Of a stretch of 64,000 bases of DNA, positions 16,663 to 26,906 are shown one piece after another. The DNA comes from Scleromatobacter humisilvae (GTDB lineage Bacteria > Pseudomonadota > Gammaproteobacteria > Burkholderiales > Burkholderiaceae_C), in assembly GCF_023231945.1 (NCBI RefSeq), contig NZ_JAJLJH010000001.1:186001-250000 (forward strand), written 5' to 3'. The position numbers and the translations under genes are program-made. Position 1 is the first letter of the stretch. Each line of letters begins with the position of its first letter. The notes under the pieces were generated by a model. That model saw nothing but the letters and a program-made list of their open reading frames with translations. It searched no databases and had not been told where the DNA came from.

Positions 16663-18423
16663 ATGAGCACCCTCAAGCAGCGCCTGGCGCGCGTGATCCC
16701 CTACTTCCGCGACAACAGCCGCTCCGCGCTGTTGCTGGCCGCGAGCGGCAACGTGGTTGCGGCGGCCACCGAGCCCGTGATCCCGTACATCCTGAAGACA
16801 CTCCTGGACAGCGGGTTCAAGAACACCTCCGGCCTGCCGATCTGGGCGGTGCCGCTGGCCGTGGTCGTGCTGTTCATCGTGCGCGGAATCTCCTGGTGGG
16901 TGTCCAGCTACGGCCTGACCAAGGCCTCGCAGAACGCGGTGCTCGCGATCCGCAGGCACCTGTTCGCGCACATGCTGCGCGCCGCGCCGGCACTGTTCAC
17001 GCGCAACACGGCCAGCAGCATCACCAACAACATCGTCTACGAGATCCAGCAAGGCTCCAACCTGCTCATGGGCACGGTGCAGACGCTGATCCGCGGCACG
17101 CTCACCGCGCTGTTCTTCATGGTCTCGCTGGTCGTGCTGAACTGGCGGCTGACGCTGCTCGTCCTGGTGCTGTTTCCCATCACCGGCTTCCTCGTGCGCA
17201 TCGTCAGCAAGCGGCTGCATCGCCTCAACCTGGCCGGGCAGGACGCCACCGACGATCTCGCCTATGTCGTGGAGGAGAACGTGCTGGCCTGGCGCATCGT
17301 GCGGCTGCACGGCGCCGCCGACCAGGAACAGCGCCGCTTCGAGAACAGCTCGCGCCTGATGCGCAGCCTCAACATCAAGCAGCAGGCCGCCGGCTCGCTG
17401 ATGTCGCCGGTCACGCAGGTGCTGGCCTCCTTCGCGCTGGCCGCGGTGCTGTGGATGGCGCTGGCCGAGAGCACGCGCGCGCACGGCACGGTGGGCGGCT
17501 TCGTCGCCTTCATCACCTGCATGCTGCTGATGATCCAGCCGTTCAAGCAGCTGTCCGACGTCATGGCGCCCCTGACGCGCGGCACCGCGGCGATGGAGCG
17601 CGGGCTGGACATGCTCGAGGCCATCCCCGTCGAAAGCGGCGGCACCCTGTCGCCCGGCCGCGTCAAGGGCGACATCGAGTTCCGCGACGTCGGCCTGCGC
17701 TACACGGCGCGCGATTCGAGCGAGGTGCCGGACGGCACGCAGGTGGCGGCGCTGTCGGACATCGACCTGAAGATCCGCGCCGGCGAGACGGTGGCCTTCG
17801 TCGGCCCATCGGGTGCGGGCAAGACCTCGCTGGTCAACCTGCTGCCGCGCTTCGTCGAGCCCACCAGCGGCGACATCCTGATCGACGGCGCACGCATCCA
17901 CGACTACGAGATGACCGCGCTGCGCAGCCAGTTCGCGCTGGTGAGCCAGGACGTCGTGCTGTTCAACCACAGCGTCGCCGCCAACGTGGCGCTGGGCGAC
18001 GCGGCCGATCCCGCGCGCGTGCGCAGCGCGCTCGCGGGCGCGAACCTGCTCGACTTCGTGATGACCATGCCCGGCGGCATCGACGCGCCCATCGGCCACA
18101 ACGGCACGCAGCTGTCGGGCGGCCAGCGCCAGCGCCTGGCGATCGCGCGCGCGATCTACAAGGACGCGCCGATCCTGATCCTGGACGAGGCCACGTCGGC
18201 GCTGGACTCCGAGTCGGAGCGCGCGGTGCAGGCGGCGCTGGAGGTGCTGATGAAGGGCCGCACGACGCTGGTCATCGCGCACCGCCTGTCGACGATCGAG
18301 CACGCCGATCGCGTCATCGCGATGGAACACGGGCGCATCGTGGAACAGGGGCCGCACGCGGAGCTGCTGGCAGCCGGTGGGCTCTACGCGCGCCTGCATG
18401 CGATGCAGTTCCGCAATGCGTGA
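16663..18423 (+). CDS. msbA: Lipid A export ABC transporter, MsbA family
   Basis: A 586-residue half-transporter with a six-helix membrane domain (residues 1-320) fused to an ATPase domain. Walker A GPSGAGKTS is near residue 381, signature LSGGQRQR near 484, Walker B ILILDEATSALD near 503, and the H-loop His in IAHRLST. Full-length similarity and lone-gene organisation fit MsbA, which flips lipid A-core across the inner membrane. A generic type I exporter is the alternative. It diverges from tolB; GATAAT at 16603-16608 may be its -10 box. Confidence 0.88.
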   Translation: MSTLKQRLARVIPYFRDNSRSALLLAASGNVVAAATEPVIPYILKTLLDSGFKNTSGLPIWAVPLAVVVLFIVRGISWWVSSYGLTKASQNAVLAIRRHLFAHMLRAAPALFTRNTASSITNNIVYEIQQGSNLLMGTVQTLIRGTLTALFFMVSLVVLNWRLTLLVLVLFPITGFLVRIVSKRLHRLNLAGQDATDDLAYVVEENVLAWRIVRLHGAADQEQRRFENSSRLMRSLNIKQQAAGSLMSPVTQVLASFALAAVLWMALAESTRAHGTVGGFVAFITCMLLMIQPFKQLSDVMAPLTRGTAAMERGLDMLEAIPVESGGTLSPGRVKGDIEFRDVGLRYTARDSSEVPDGTQVAALSDIDLKIRAGETVAFVGPSGAGKTSLVNLLPRFVEPTSGDILIDGARIHDYEMTALRSQFALVSQDVVLFNHSVAANVALGDAADPARVRSALAGANLLDFVMTMPGGIDAPIGHNGTQLSGGQRQRLAIARAIYKDAPILILDEATSALDSESERAVQAALEVLMKGRTTLVIAHRLSTIEHADRVIAMEHGRIVEQGPHAELLAAGGLYARLHAMQFRNA

Positions 18424-18428
18424 GAGCC

Positions 18429-18451
18429 GCCGCGGCCATCCCGGCCGCGGC
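18429..18451. terminator. GC-rich hairpin between convergent genes
   Basis: GCCGCGGCC and GGCCGCGGC form a perfect 9-bp stem around a five-base loop. It starts eight bases after the msbA stop and lies just past the end of the convergent small lipoprotein gene. There is no T-run on either side, so it may act only with Rho or as an mRNA-stabilising structure. Confidence 0.35.
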
Positions 18452-18463
18452 AGGTGAGAAGCG

Positions 18464-18586
18464 TCAGGCCTGGTCGGCCGCGACCGCCACGGCGGCGATG
18501 TCGTCCGTGATGTCGTTCGGGTGTCCACAGCCGGTGAGCGCGGCGGCGGCCACCAGCAAGGCCGCAAGCAAGATGGACTTCTTCAT
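18464..18586 (-). CDS. Small entericidin-like lipoprotein
   Basis: A 40-residue protein that is almost all signal peptide: MKKSILLAALLVAAAALTGC with lipobox ALTGC, then a short acidic tail (HPNDITDDIAAVAVAADQA). GGAG lies five bases before the ATG. Size and layout resemble entericidin-type or other tiny lipoproteins, but the tail is too short to name a family. It has its own upstream region of about 240 bp shared with the end of the kinase gene. Confidence 0.7.
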   Translation of the reverse strand: MKKSILLAALLVAAAALTGCGHPNDITDDIAAVAVAADQA

Positions 18587-18772
18587 GGGCGTTCTCCAAC
18601 GATTCTGGGATCGGCAACGGCACGTTTCGACGTCGGCGCAGGCGGGTTTCTGACCCGCGCGCGCTCCGGACGGAAAAGCGGATGCATGGTACGAACATGC
18701 TCGCCGCTTGCGCAGCAGGCCAGAGCAGGGATTTTCCCTGAAAGTGTGTGCAATTGATGGGGAAGGGGCTCC

Positions 18773-18789
18773 AAAGTCGCGTCGACTTT
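18773..18789. terminator. Hairpin downstream of the sensor kinase gene
   Basis: AAAGTCG-CGT-CGACTTT, a 7-bp stem with a three-base loop, lies 39 bp after the kinase stop codon. It is flanked by G/A-rich sequence rather than a T-run. A second inverted repeat, CAGGGA-TTT-TCCCTG, lies at 18726-18740. Either could end the two-component transcript, but neither is a strong intrinsic terminator. Confidence 0.3.
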
Positions 18790-18828
18790 CCCCAAAACCG
18801 GTGAAATCGACGCCCGGCCGCGCCAGGC

Positions 18829-20787
18829 CTAACGCGACCGCAGCGTCGGGAACTCCAGCAGCACTTCGGTGCGTCCGGCGTGCGAGGTGACCAGCAGCCG
18901 GCCGCCGAGCGCGGCCGCCCGGCGGCGCATGTTCTCCATGCCGCGGCCCGCGCCGCGCCGCGGCTGGATGCCCTGCCCGTTGTCGACGATCGCGATGTGC
19001 GCCGTCTCGTCCACGCCCGGCTCGCCCTTCAGGCCCGTCGTGACGGCGATGCGGGTGGCGCCGGAATGCTTCAGGCAGTTGGCGAAGGCCTCCTGCACGA
19101 TGCGCAGGATCGACAGCACGCTGTGCGGTGTCAGCATCGGCAGCGGCGGCAGGTCGACGACGTTCCACTGCAGCTCGATGCCGCCCTTGCCCAGCCGGTC
19201 CTGCAGCCGGTAGCGCAGCGTGCCCAGCACGGTCAGCAGGTCGTTCTCCACCGGCTCCAGCGAGTCGATGATCAGCTGCAGGTCCTCGATGCTCTCGCGC
19301 AGCACCGTGGCCACCTTGCCGTCCTCGCCGTCGTAGGCCGGATCGGCCTCGCGATCCATGCGGCGCACCAGCGACAGCGCCATCGTCAGCTGCGAGCCGA
19401 TGCCGTCGTGCATCTCGCTCATGATGCGCGTGCGCTCCAGCGCCAGCGCCTCGTTGCGGCGCGCCTCGACCAGCTGCTCGTAGTTGCGCTCGAGCTCCGC
19501 GGCCTTGGCGCTGACGCGCTGCTCCAGCACGCCGGCGAGCTTCTCGTAGGCGTTGTGAGATTCGGTGAAGCGGCGGATCAGGATCGTGCCGACCACGAAC
19601 AGGTACAGCGGCGCGCTGAAGTGCGCCAGGTAGACGCGGTCGGTCCAGGTGTTGGCCGAGTACAGCCACAGGTCGTAGCCGCTCAGGATCATCTGCACCA
19701 TGCCCGCGATGGCCAGCATCACGCCCTCGAGCAGGCTGCGCCGAAGGCCCACGCGCACCTGGATGAAGAAGAAGTAGGCCGACGCCACCAGCACCACCAG
19801 GTACCAGAGGTCGATGACCTCGTTGGCCATGAAGTTGCCGAAGCTGGCCACCGCGCCGACGAGGAAATAGAGCCACGACACCGTCTCGATCACCGGCCGG
19901 CGCATGCCGCAGTAGCGCAGCACGAACATGAACATCAGCACGCCGCGCAGCACCGGCGACACCTCGATGAAGCGTTCCCACAGCCAGGGCGACACCGGCG
20001 GGGTCAGCGCGTAGTAGTCGAGGCTGAAGACCGTCCACAGCAGCGAGGCGCAGCCGAACCAGAAATACATCGTGTCCCGGCGCCGGCCCAGCCAGACGCC
20101 CAGCATGAACACGCCGATCGCGCCGGTACACGCGCCCAGCAGCCGCACCAGGTCGTTCTGCCAGAACACGCGGCGCTGCCAGACGGGGCGCAGCTCCTCC
20201 TCGGTGCCGAGCCGGATCGGCGCCAGCCAGCCGAGATCCCACGCGTAGGCGCGCTGCTGGATCTCGATCTCGTTGTCGCCCGCGCGCAGCATGGTCGCCG
20301 GGATCACCGCGAACTGGGAGCGGTTCCAGTTCAGCGGCAGCGGCTGCTGCATCGGGCCGATCTCGCGCAGCGGCTGGCCGTTGACGAAGAAGCGGCCCGT
20401 GCGGTTGAACGCGACGATGTACATCGCCAGCGTGCGCTGCGGCACGGCGTCGAGCCGGAACTGCAGGCGATACCAGGCGTCGGCCATGCCCTCGTCCGAC
20501 GGCGCCTTCCACAGCTTGGCGAGCTCCACCGTCTTCCAGCTGCAACGGACGTCGGACGGCGTGGCGTCGAGTCCGGCGCTCTGGCAGAACTGGGCCTGGG
20601 TCAGCGTCTGCGACAGCCCGCCGGCCGACGCGCCCGCGGGCGCCGGCGCGGAGCGCCCGATGGCCACCAGGCCGCACACCATCACGATCGTCAGCAGCGC
20701 CAGCGTGACGACGGTCAGCCACGCGCGCCAGCGCAGCGACAGCGCGCGCAGGCTGGTGACCGCCGGCGAGACCAGCACCGCCGTCAC
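18829..20787 (-). CDS. Sensor histidine kinase with 7TMR-DISM-like sensor
   Basis: A 652-residue kinase. An N-terminal membrane anchor leads into a periplasmic jelly-roll-type domain (about residues 60-205, WYRLQFRLD and MLRAGDNEIEIQQ), then seven hydrophobic helices (about 215-405), a coiled coil, a HisKA_3 dimerisation domain with phospho-acceptor His in MSEMHDGIGSQL, and an HATPase_c domain with NGQGIQPRRGAGRGMENM. This is the NarL-partner class of kinase. The GTG start overlaps the regulator's stop by four bases (GTGA), so kinase and regulator form one unit. The ligand is unknown; the sensor type often binds carbohydrates or small acids. Confidence 0.9.
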   Translation of the reverse strand: MTAVLVSPAVTSLRALSLRWRAWLTVVTLALLTIVMVCGLVAIGRSAPAPAGASAGGLSQTLTQAQFCQSAGLDATPSDVRCSWKTVELAKLWKAPSDEGMADAWYRLQFRLDAVPQRTLAMYIVAFNRTGRFFVNGQPLREIGPMQQPLPLNWNRSQFAVIPATMLRAGDNEIEIQQRAYAWDLGWLAPIRLGTEEELRPVWQRRVFWQNDLVRLLGACTGAIGVFMLGVWLGRRRDTMYFWFGCASLLWTVFSLDYYALTPPVSPWLWERFIEVSPVLRGVLMFMFVLRYCGMRRPVIETVSWLYFLVGAVASFGNFMANEVIDLWYLVVLVASAYFFFIQVRVGLRRSLLEGVMLAIAGMVQMILSGYDLWLYSANTWTDRVYLAHFSAPLYLFVVGTILIRRFTESHNAYEKLAGVLEQRVSAKAAELERNYEQLVEARRNEALALERTRIMSEMHDGIGSQLTMALSLVRRMDREADPAYDGEDGKVATVLRESIEDLQLIIDSLEPVENDLLTVLGTLRYRLQDRLGKGGIELQWNVVDLPPLPMLTPHSVLSILRIVQEAFANCLKHSGATRIAVTTGLKGEPGVDETAHIAIVDNGQGIQPRRGAGRGMENMRRRAAALGGRLLVTSHAGRTEVLLEFPTLRSR

Positions 20788-21467
20788 AGCAGGCCCATGC
20801 GCCCCGCCTCGAACACGGCTTCGGTGCGCGAATGCACGGCGAGCTTGCGGTAGATGTGCTTGACGTGCGTGGCCACGGTGTGCGCCGACAGGTGCAGCAT
20901 GTTGGCGATCTCGCCGACGGTGAAGCCCTTGGCGATGAACAGCAGCACCTCGCGCTCGCGCTCGGACAACCCGCCGTCGTCGACCACCGCCGGCTGCGAC
21001 GGCGCGGCCGGCGTGTCCTTCTTGAAGCGATGCAGCAGCTGGCGTGCGATCACCGGGCTTATCGGCGAGCCGCCGGCGCGCAGCTCGCGCACCGTCGCGC
21101 CCAGCGTGTCGTTGAGGCTGCGCTTGAGCAGGTAGCCGGTGGCGCCGGCCTCGATCGAGGCCAGCACGTGGGCCTCGTCGCCGAACACGGTGACCACCAT
21201 CACGTCGGTGTCGGGCCGCGTGCTGGCGATCTCGCGAATCAGGTCGATGCCGTTGCCGTCGGGCAGCCCGAGGTCGATCAGCGCGACGTCGAACTCGCCC
21301 GTGGCGATCGCCTCGCGCGCGCTCTCGGCGTTGCTGACCTGGTCGGCCAGCACCAGCGCGTCGTCGCGCGCGATGGCGGCGCAGACGGTCTCGCGGAAGG
21401 CATCGTCGTCGTCCACGACCAGGATGCGGGTCGGGAGTTCTTGCGGCAGTTCAACGGTTTCAGGCAT
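20784..21467 (-). CDS. LuxR/NarL-family response regulator
   Basis: A 227-residue regulator. The receiver domain (residues about 12-130) has the acidic pocket VVDDDDAF, the phospho-acceptor Asp in DVALIDLGLPDGNG, and conserved Thr and Lys in VVTVFG and YLLKRS. The C-terminal DNA-binding domain is LuxR type (LSEREREVLLFIAKGFTV, HTVATHVKHIYRKLAV). It is the first gene of the pair with the kinase, and its targets are not evident. The 141 bp upstream shows no clear promoter. Confidence 0.92.
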   Translation of the reverse strand: MPETVELPQELPTRILVVDDDDAFRETVCAAIARDDALVLADQVSNAESAREAIATGEFDVALIDLGLPDGNGIDLIREIASTRPDTDVMVVTVFGDEAHVLASIEAGATGYLLKRSLNDTLGATVRELRAGGSPISPVIARQLLHRFKKDTPAAPSQPAVVDDGGLSEREREVLLFIAKGFTVGEIANMLHLSAHTVATHVKHIYRKLAVHSRTEAVFEAGRMGLL

Positions 21468-21608
21468 TGTTCATTGGATCAAGCACAGGCCCGACTGTAA
21501 ACGCGGGGTTGCATCCCCGGACCCGGGTATTGCCGCACAAATGCGCGGCGGTGAAGGCGGGCGGCGGAGCGGTTAAGCTCGCGCGCAGACCGTCCACCTC
21601 CGCCACCC

Positions 21609-22286
21609 ATGTCCGCCGATACCGCCGCCCCACCCCGCATCTGCGTCGTCACCAGCGGCCAGGCGCGCCTGTTCTCCACCTGCATCGAGCTGCTGATGCG
21701 CCAGCTGGGCGTCGCGGAGCGGCCCATCGACCTGCACGCCCTGTTCTGGGACGACGCCGACCTCGACAAGGTGCGCGCGGCCACGGCCGGATTCCGCGAG
21801 ACGACGATCTGGACGCACCCGCGGGTGCAGTTCAACGACGACCTGTCCGCCTACGCCAAGCCGCCCGAGACCAACGTCCACAACTTCCTGTCGATGATCT
21901 GGGGCCGGCGCCTGCTGCTCGACAGGCTGCGCGAGATCGGCGCCTTCGAGCGCTACGACCTGTTCCTGTACGTTCGCCTGGACACCTGCTTCAACCGCCC
22001 GCTGGACTACGCCGCCGTCGAGGCCCAGTTGCGCGAGCACGACGTCCTGCTGCCCGTCAACGGCCATTGGCGCGACGGCTGGTCCGACCAGTTCGTCGCC
22101 GCGCGCGCGCCGGCCGTGCAGACCTGGCTGGGCTTCGCCGACCGCGTGAAGTCCTATCTGGCCGCGGGCGTGATGCTGCATCCCGAGACGCTGCTCAAGC
22201 ACCACCTCGTGACCAGCGGACTGCGGCCCGCGGCGCTGATCACGACCTTCATCTGGCGCGGCGAGGCGACCTTCAACGTCGGCTGA
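21609..22286 (+). CDS. Hypothetical protein, possibly glycosyltransferase-like
   Basis: A soluble 225-residue protein with no export signal. The core has an opening strand PRICVVTSGQARLFSTC, then YDLFLYVRLDTCFNRPLDY, where RLD sits after two hydrophobic strands as a DxD-like nucleotide-sugar site would, followed by PVNGHWRDGWSDQF. This layout recalls small glycosyltransferase-like or capsule-type hypothetical proteins that start with 'I.i..SG..R.f..c'. I cannot assign a family. It stands alone, with no visible ribosome site, upstream of a sterol-desaturase-family gene in the same direction. Confidence 0.6.
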   Translation: MSADTAAPPRICVVTSGQARLFSTCIELLMRQLGVAERPIDLHALFWDDADLDKVRAATAGFRETTIWTHPRVQFNDDLSAYAKPPETNVHNFLSMIWGRRLLLDRLREIGAFERYDLFLYVRLDTCFNRPLDYAAVEAQLREHDVLLPVNGHWRDGWSDQFVAARAPAVQTWLGFADRVKSYLAAGVMLHPETLLKHHLVTSGLRPAALITTFIWRGEATFNVG

Positions 22287-22359
22287 GCCCGGGCACCACA
22301 GGGTTTGCACGCAGCGGACGTCGCGCGTCCACGCCGTCGCGCTGCCCCAGAATCGTCGG

Positions 22360-23202
22360 ATGACAGCCTGGCTCCACGACACCGTCACCGCCCTGACCAG
22401 CCCCGGCCCCTGGCGATCGTTCCGGCACGTCTTCGTCGTGAGCTTCCTGGACGACGGCAAGTACTACCTGCTGTCCGCGCTCGTCATCTGGGGCGTGCTG
22501 CACGTGCTGCTGAAGCAGCGTCTGGCGCACCGCGTGATCGGCGGCTGGCCCACGCGCGCCGACCTGCGCCGCGAGATCACGTACTCGATCAGCACGCTGT
22601 GCGTCATCACGGCGCTCAACGCGGGCATCCTCGCGCTGGTGGTGAGCGGCATCTTCGAGGTCTACGAGCAGCCACTCAAGCACGGCCTCGCGTGGCTGCT
22701 GCTGAGCCTGCCGCTGATGATCCTCTGGCACGACTTCTACTTCTACTGGACGCACCGCCTGCTCCACACGCGCTGGCTGTTCCGCCACGTGCACGGCGTG
22801 CACCACCGCTCGCGCAACCCGTCGCCGTGGGCGGCGTTCTCGTTCCATCCGGCCGAGGCGCTGGTCAACAGCATGGTCGTGCCGATCACGCTGATCGCGG
22901 TGCCGATCAACGAGTACGTGCTGGCCGCGTTCGCGATCCACCAGATCATCCGCAACGCCCATGGCCACGCCGCCGTCGAGAGCCTGCCGCGCGGCTTCGC
23001 ACGCCACTGGCTGGGCGGCCGCTTCGTCACCACGACGCACCACCACCTGCACCACGAGACGGCCCAGGGCAACTACGGGCTGTGGTTCACGTGGATGGAC
23101 CGCTGGTTCGGCACCGAGCGCCCGGACTACTTCGAGCGCTTCGACAAGGCCACGACGCCGCGCCAACAGTCTCACACGAGCATCGGGAGCAAACTTGGTT
23201 GA
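22360..23202 (+). CDS. Sterol desaturase / fatty acid hydroxylase family protein
   Basis: A 280-residue integral membrane di-iron enzyme. Four to five hydrophobic helices surround the histidine clusters that bind iron: HDFYFYWTHRLLH (residues 124-136), HVHGVHH (143-149), a single His in NAHGHA, and TTHHHLHHE (about 228-236). Bacterial members hydroxylate or desaturate lipids, carotenoids or ornithine lipids; the substrate is not predictable here. CAGAAT six bases before the ATG resembles the -10 boxes seen at ribA and glnS. Confidence 0.88.
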   Translation: MTAWLHDTVTALTSPGPWRSFRHVFVVSFLDDGKYYLLSALVIWGVLHVLLKQRLAHRVIGGWPTRADLRREITYSISTLCVITALNAGILALVVSGIFEVYEQPLKHGLAWLLLSLPLMILWHDFYFYWTHRLLHTRWLFRHVHGVHHRSRNPSPWAAFSFHPAEALVNSMVVPITLIAVPINEYVLAAFAIHQIIRNAHGHAAVESLPRGFARHWLGGRFVTTTHHHLHHETAQGNYGLWFTWMDRWFGTERPDYFERFDKATTPRQQSHTSIGSKLG

Positions 23203-24226
23203 ATCTGTTGAGCATGCGTTCTTGAAGACCCAATTGGGCGACTCCATGCAAGCCTTCGCCAGGACGGGCTTGCTGGGCGTCACGGAGGCGAATCGCGGCC
23301 GATACGACTACGCGTGCAGCCTGGAAAGGGACTTCGTCCGCGCCATGGATGCACAGGTGTGCTGGGGCAACAGCGCGGGCCTGGCCAAGGACATACATCA
23401 CCTGCTGGTCGCGAGCGAAGCTCCGATTCGGCTGCTCGTCTTGCGCAACACCGTTGCCGCACATCGGCAACTCGAGGAGAGCCTGGCCGACCATGGCAAG
23501 CGCGATCCCTCGCGCCTGACAGGGTTCAGGTACTTTGCGCTGCCTGTCGGCTTCGATGCGGACAAGGAGGATCTACGGGACTGGATGGCAGATCACCTCA
23601 GGCAACGCCTCTGCGCCGACCTGTTGTTCGGGACGATCTTCGGCCGCCTGGCGGCGCGCGATCTCCGGGCCTTCGTGAATCACGGCGGCCCGTTCGGATT
23701 GAAATGCGCCGTGCTCGGACTCTGCGCAAGGCACCCGATATACGCCATGGGAAGCCTGATGACTCAACTCGGAACAAAGTCGAACAGCTCCGTGCGTGAG
23801 GTATTGGTCATGCTGACCTCCGCCGGCTTTCTCTACCAGATGCCGCATCAGCAGCCTTGGCTTCCGACGCTCAAGGGGAGATTTCTCCTCGACCTCCTGA
23901 CGCGTCTTCTCTTCGAGTCCGAGACTCGAAGCGAGTGGTCACCCGAGATCAGGCTGATACTCAACCACTTGAACATCCCCTCGGACAAGCTCCGCCGCGC
24001 AGCGGAAATCCAGGAACTCCTGGCATCCAGGCAGCTTGACCCACGCGACTCGCTGGTCGACTTGCTCTGCTCGGCCATTTGGTCTGGCATCTATTTCGAT
24101 GTCGATTTGCGCAAGGGCATCGATGCCGATCATCCAGTGTTTCGTTCGGAACTCGACTGGAGCAAATTCGAAAACCTCGTTCCGGGCAGCCCGCTGCCTG
24201 CCGCACAACTGATGGAGCTCGACTAG
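23195..24226 (+). CDS. Orphan protein of unusual composition, possible winged-helix domain
   Basis: A 343-residue protein that matches no family I recognise. The best start is TTG at 23195, with GGGAG five bases before it, overlapping the desaturase stop by eight bases. By eye the gene is clearly poorer in GC than its neighbours and uses rare ATA, AAA and TCT codons, which suggests recent transfer. The N-terminal half has a strand-helix pattern around QVCWGNSAGLAKDIHHLL followed by strand IRLLVLRNT, which faintly recalls restriction-endonuclease-like folds. Residues about 200-240 (SVREVLVMLTSAGFLY, LPTLKGRFLLDLL) look like a winged helix. No partner gene is evident. Confidence 0.72.
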   Translation: MVESVEHAFLKTQLGDSMQAFARTGLLGVTEANRGRYDYACSLERDFVRAMDAQVCWGNSAGLAKDIHHLLVASEAPIRLLVLRNTVAAHRQLEESLADHGKRDPSRLTGFRYFALPVGFDADKEDLRDWMADHLRQRLCADLLFGTIFGRLAARDLRAFVNHGGPFGLKCAVLGLCARHPIYAMGSLMTQLGTKSNSSVREVLVMLTSAGFLYQMPHQQPWLPTLKGRFLLDLLTRLLFESETRSEWSPEIRLILNHLNIPSDKLRRAAEIQELLASRQLDPRDSLVDLLCSAIWSGIYFDVDLRKGIDADHPVFRSELDWSKFENLVPGSPLPAAQLMELD

Positions 24227-24280
24227 ACGGTGCGGCACCGCCCCACCGATGGCGTGCACGCGTCGCCCAATCGCCGCGCT

Positions 24281-25744
<1,464 letters not shown>

Positions 25745-25766
25745 GGCGATACGGTCTCGGGTTCTC

Positions 25767-26381
25767 TTATTCTTCGAACAGGACCCCGGCTTGCAGCAGG
25801 AGCTGCGCAGTCTCGTGCAGGGGCAAACCCATGATACCGGAGTAGCTCCCGCCGATGCGCTCGATCCACGCGGCGATGCGGCTCTGGATCGCGTACGCGC
25901 CGGCCTTGCCGAACGGCTCGCCGCTGGCGACGTAGGCCTCGACCGCGTGCGGCGGCATCGCCGCGAAGCGCACCGTCGACACGCTCAACGCGGACGTGCG
26001 CGCGCGGCCCGACGCCAGCGCCACCGCCGTCATCACGCGATGCGTGCGGCCCGACAGCCGCTGCAGGGTCGCGACCGCGTCGTCGGCATCGACGGGCTTG
26101 CCGAAGATGCGCCGGCCCAGCGCCACGGTGGTGTCGGCGCACAGCACGGGCGCCGGCGGCAGTCCACGCTTCTTCATGCGCGCGACGGCGGCGGCCAGCT
26201 TCAGCTGCGTGACGCGCTCGCAATAGACGGCGGGGGCCTCGCCGGCGACGTGCTCCTCGAGCGCCTCGGCGTCCTCGTCGGGCGATGCGAGCAGCAACTC
26301 GTGGCGCACGCCCAGCTGGTCGAGCAACTGGCGGCGGCGCGGGCTTTGGGAGGCGAGGTAGATGAACGCGTGCGTCTTCAT
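25767..26381 (-). CDS. maf: Maf-like nucleoside triphosphate pyrophosphatase
   Basis: A 204-residue house-cleaning enzyme that hydrolyses non-canonical or modified NTPs. The signature [16 protein letters not shown] is at the N-terminus and the catalytic region contains ADTTVALG and [13 protein letters not shown] closes the fold. Subfamily (YhdE dTTP/UTP or YceF m7GTP type) cannot be settled by eye. The start is MKTHAF; the ATG overlaps the rlmH stop by four bases. Confidence 0.94.
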   Translation of the reverse strand: MKTHAFIYLASQSPRRRQLLDQLGVRHELLLASPDEDAEALEEHVAGEAPAVYCERVTQLKLAAAVARMKKRGLPPAPVLCADTTVALGRRIFGKPVDADDAVATLQRLSGRTHRVMTAVALASGRARTSALSVSTVRFAAMPPHAVEAYVASGEPFGKAGAYAIQSRIAAWIERIGGSYSGIMGLPLHETAQLLLQAGVLFEE

Positions 26382-26848
26382 TCGCGGTGATACGGATGGT
26401 TGGTCGACAACGACCACGCGCGATACAGCGCCTCGGCCAGCATCACGCGCACGAACGCGTGCGGCAGCGTGAGGTCGGACAGGCGGCAGGTCTCGTCGGC
26501 CGTGGCCTTCAGGTCGGGGTCGAGGCCGTCGGGGCCGCCGATCAGGAACGCGACGTCGCGCCCGTCGCCGCGCCAGAACTCGAGGCGATCGGCGAGCGCG
26601 CGCGTCGTCCAGCGCGTGCCGCGCTCGTCGAGCACGACGCGGCGCACGCCCTGCGGCAGCACGGCTTCCAGGCGCTTCGCCTCGGCCTGCATCATCTGCG
26701 CGGCCACCTTGCCACCGGTGCGCGGCTCGGCCTTGACGGCCTTGAGCTCGAGCCGCATCTCGGGCGGGAAGCGGCGTTCGAACTCGTCGTACGCGGCCTC
26801 GGCCCAGGCGGGCGGCTTCTGGCCGACGGAGGCGATGATCAGGCGCAT
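26378..26848 (-). CDS. rlmH: 23S rRNA pseudouridine-1915 N3-methyltransferase
   Basis: A 156-residue SPOUT methyltransferase that methylates pseudouridine 1915 in helix 69 of 23S rRNA. Length is exactly that of the family. The knotted SAM site is FLIGGPDGL, and the C-terminus TNHPYHRE is the nearly invariant RlmH ending. It lies between rsfS and maf as in most betaproteobacteria. Confidence 0.97.
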   Translation of the reverse strand: MRLIIASVGQKPPAWAEAAYDEFERRFPPEMRLELKAVKAEPRTGGKVAAQMMQAEAKRLEAVLPQGVRRVVLDERGTRWTTRALADRLEFWRGDGRDVAFLIGGPDGLDPDLKATADETCRLSDLTLPHAFVRVMLAEALYRAWSLSTNHPYHRE

Positions 26849-26906
26849 GGCGATGTGACGTGAAAACGGCGACCGAAGTCGCCGCTCGTTGCGAGACGCA
26901 GACGCA

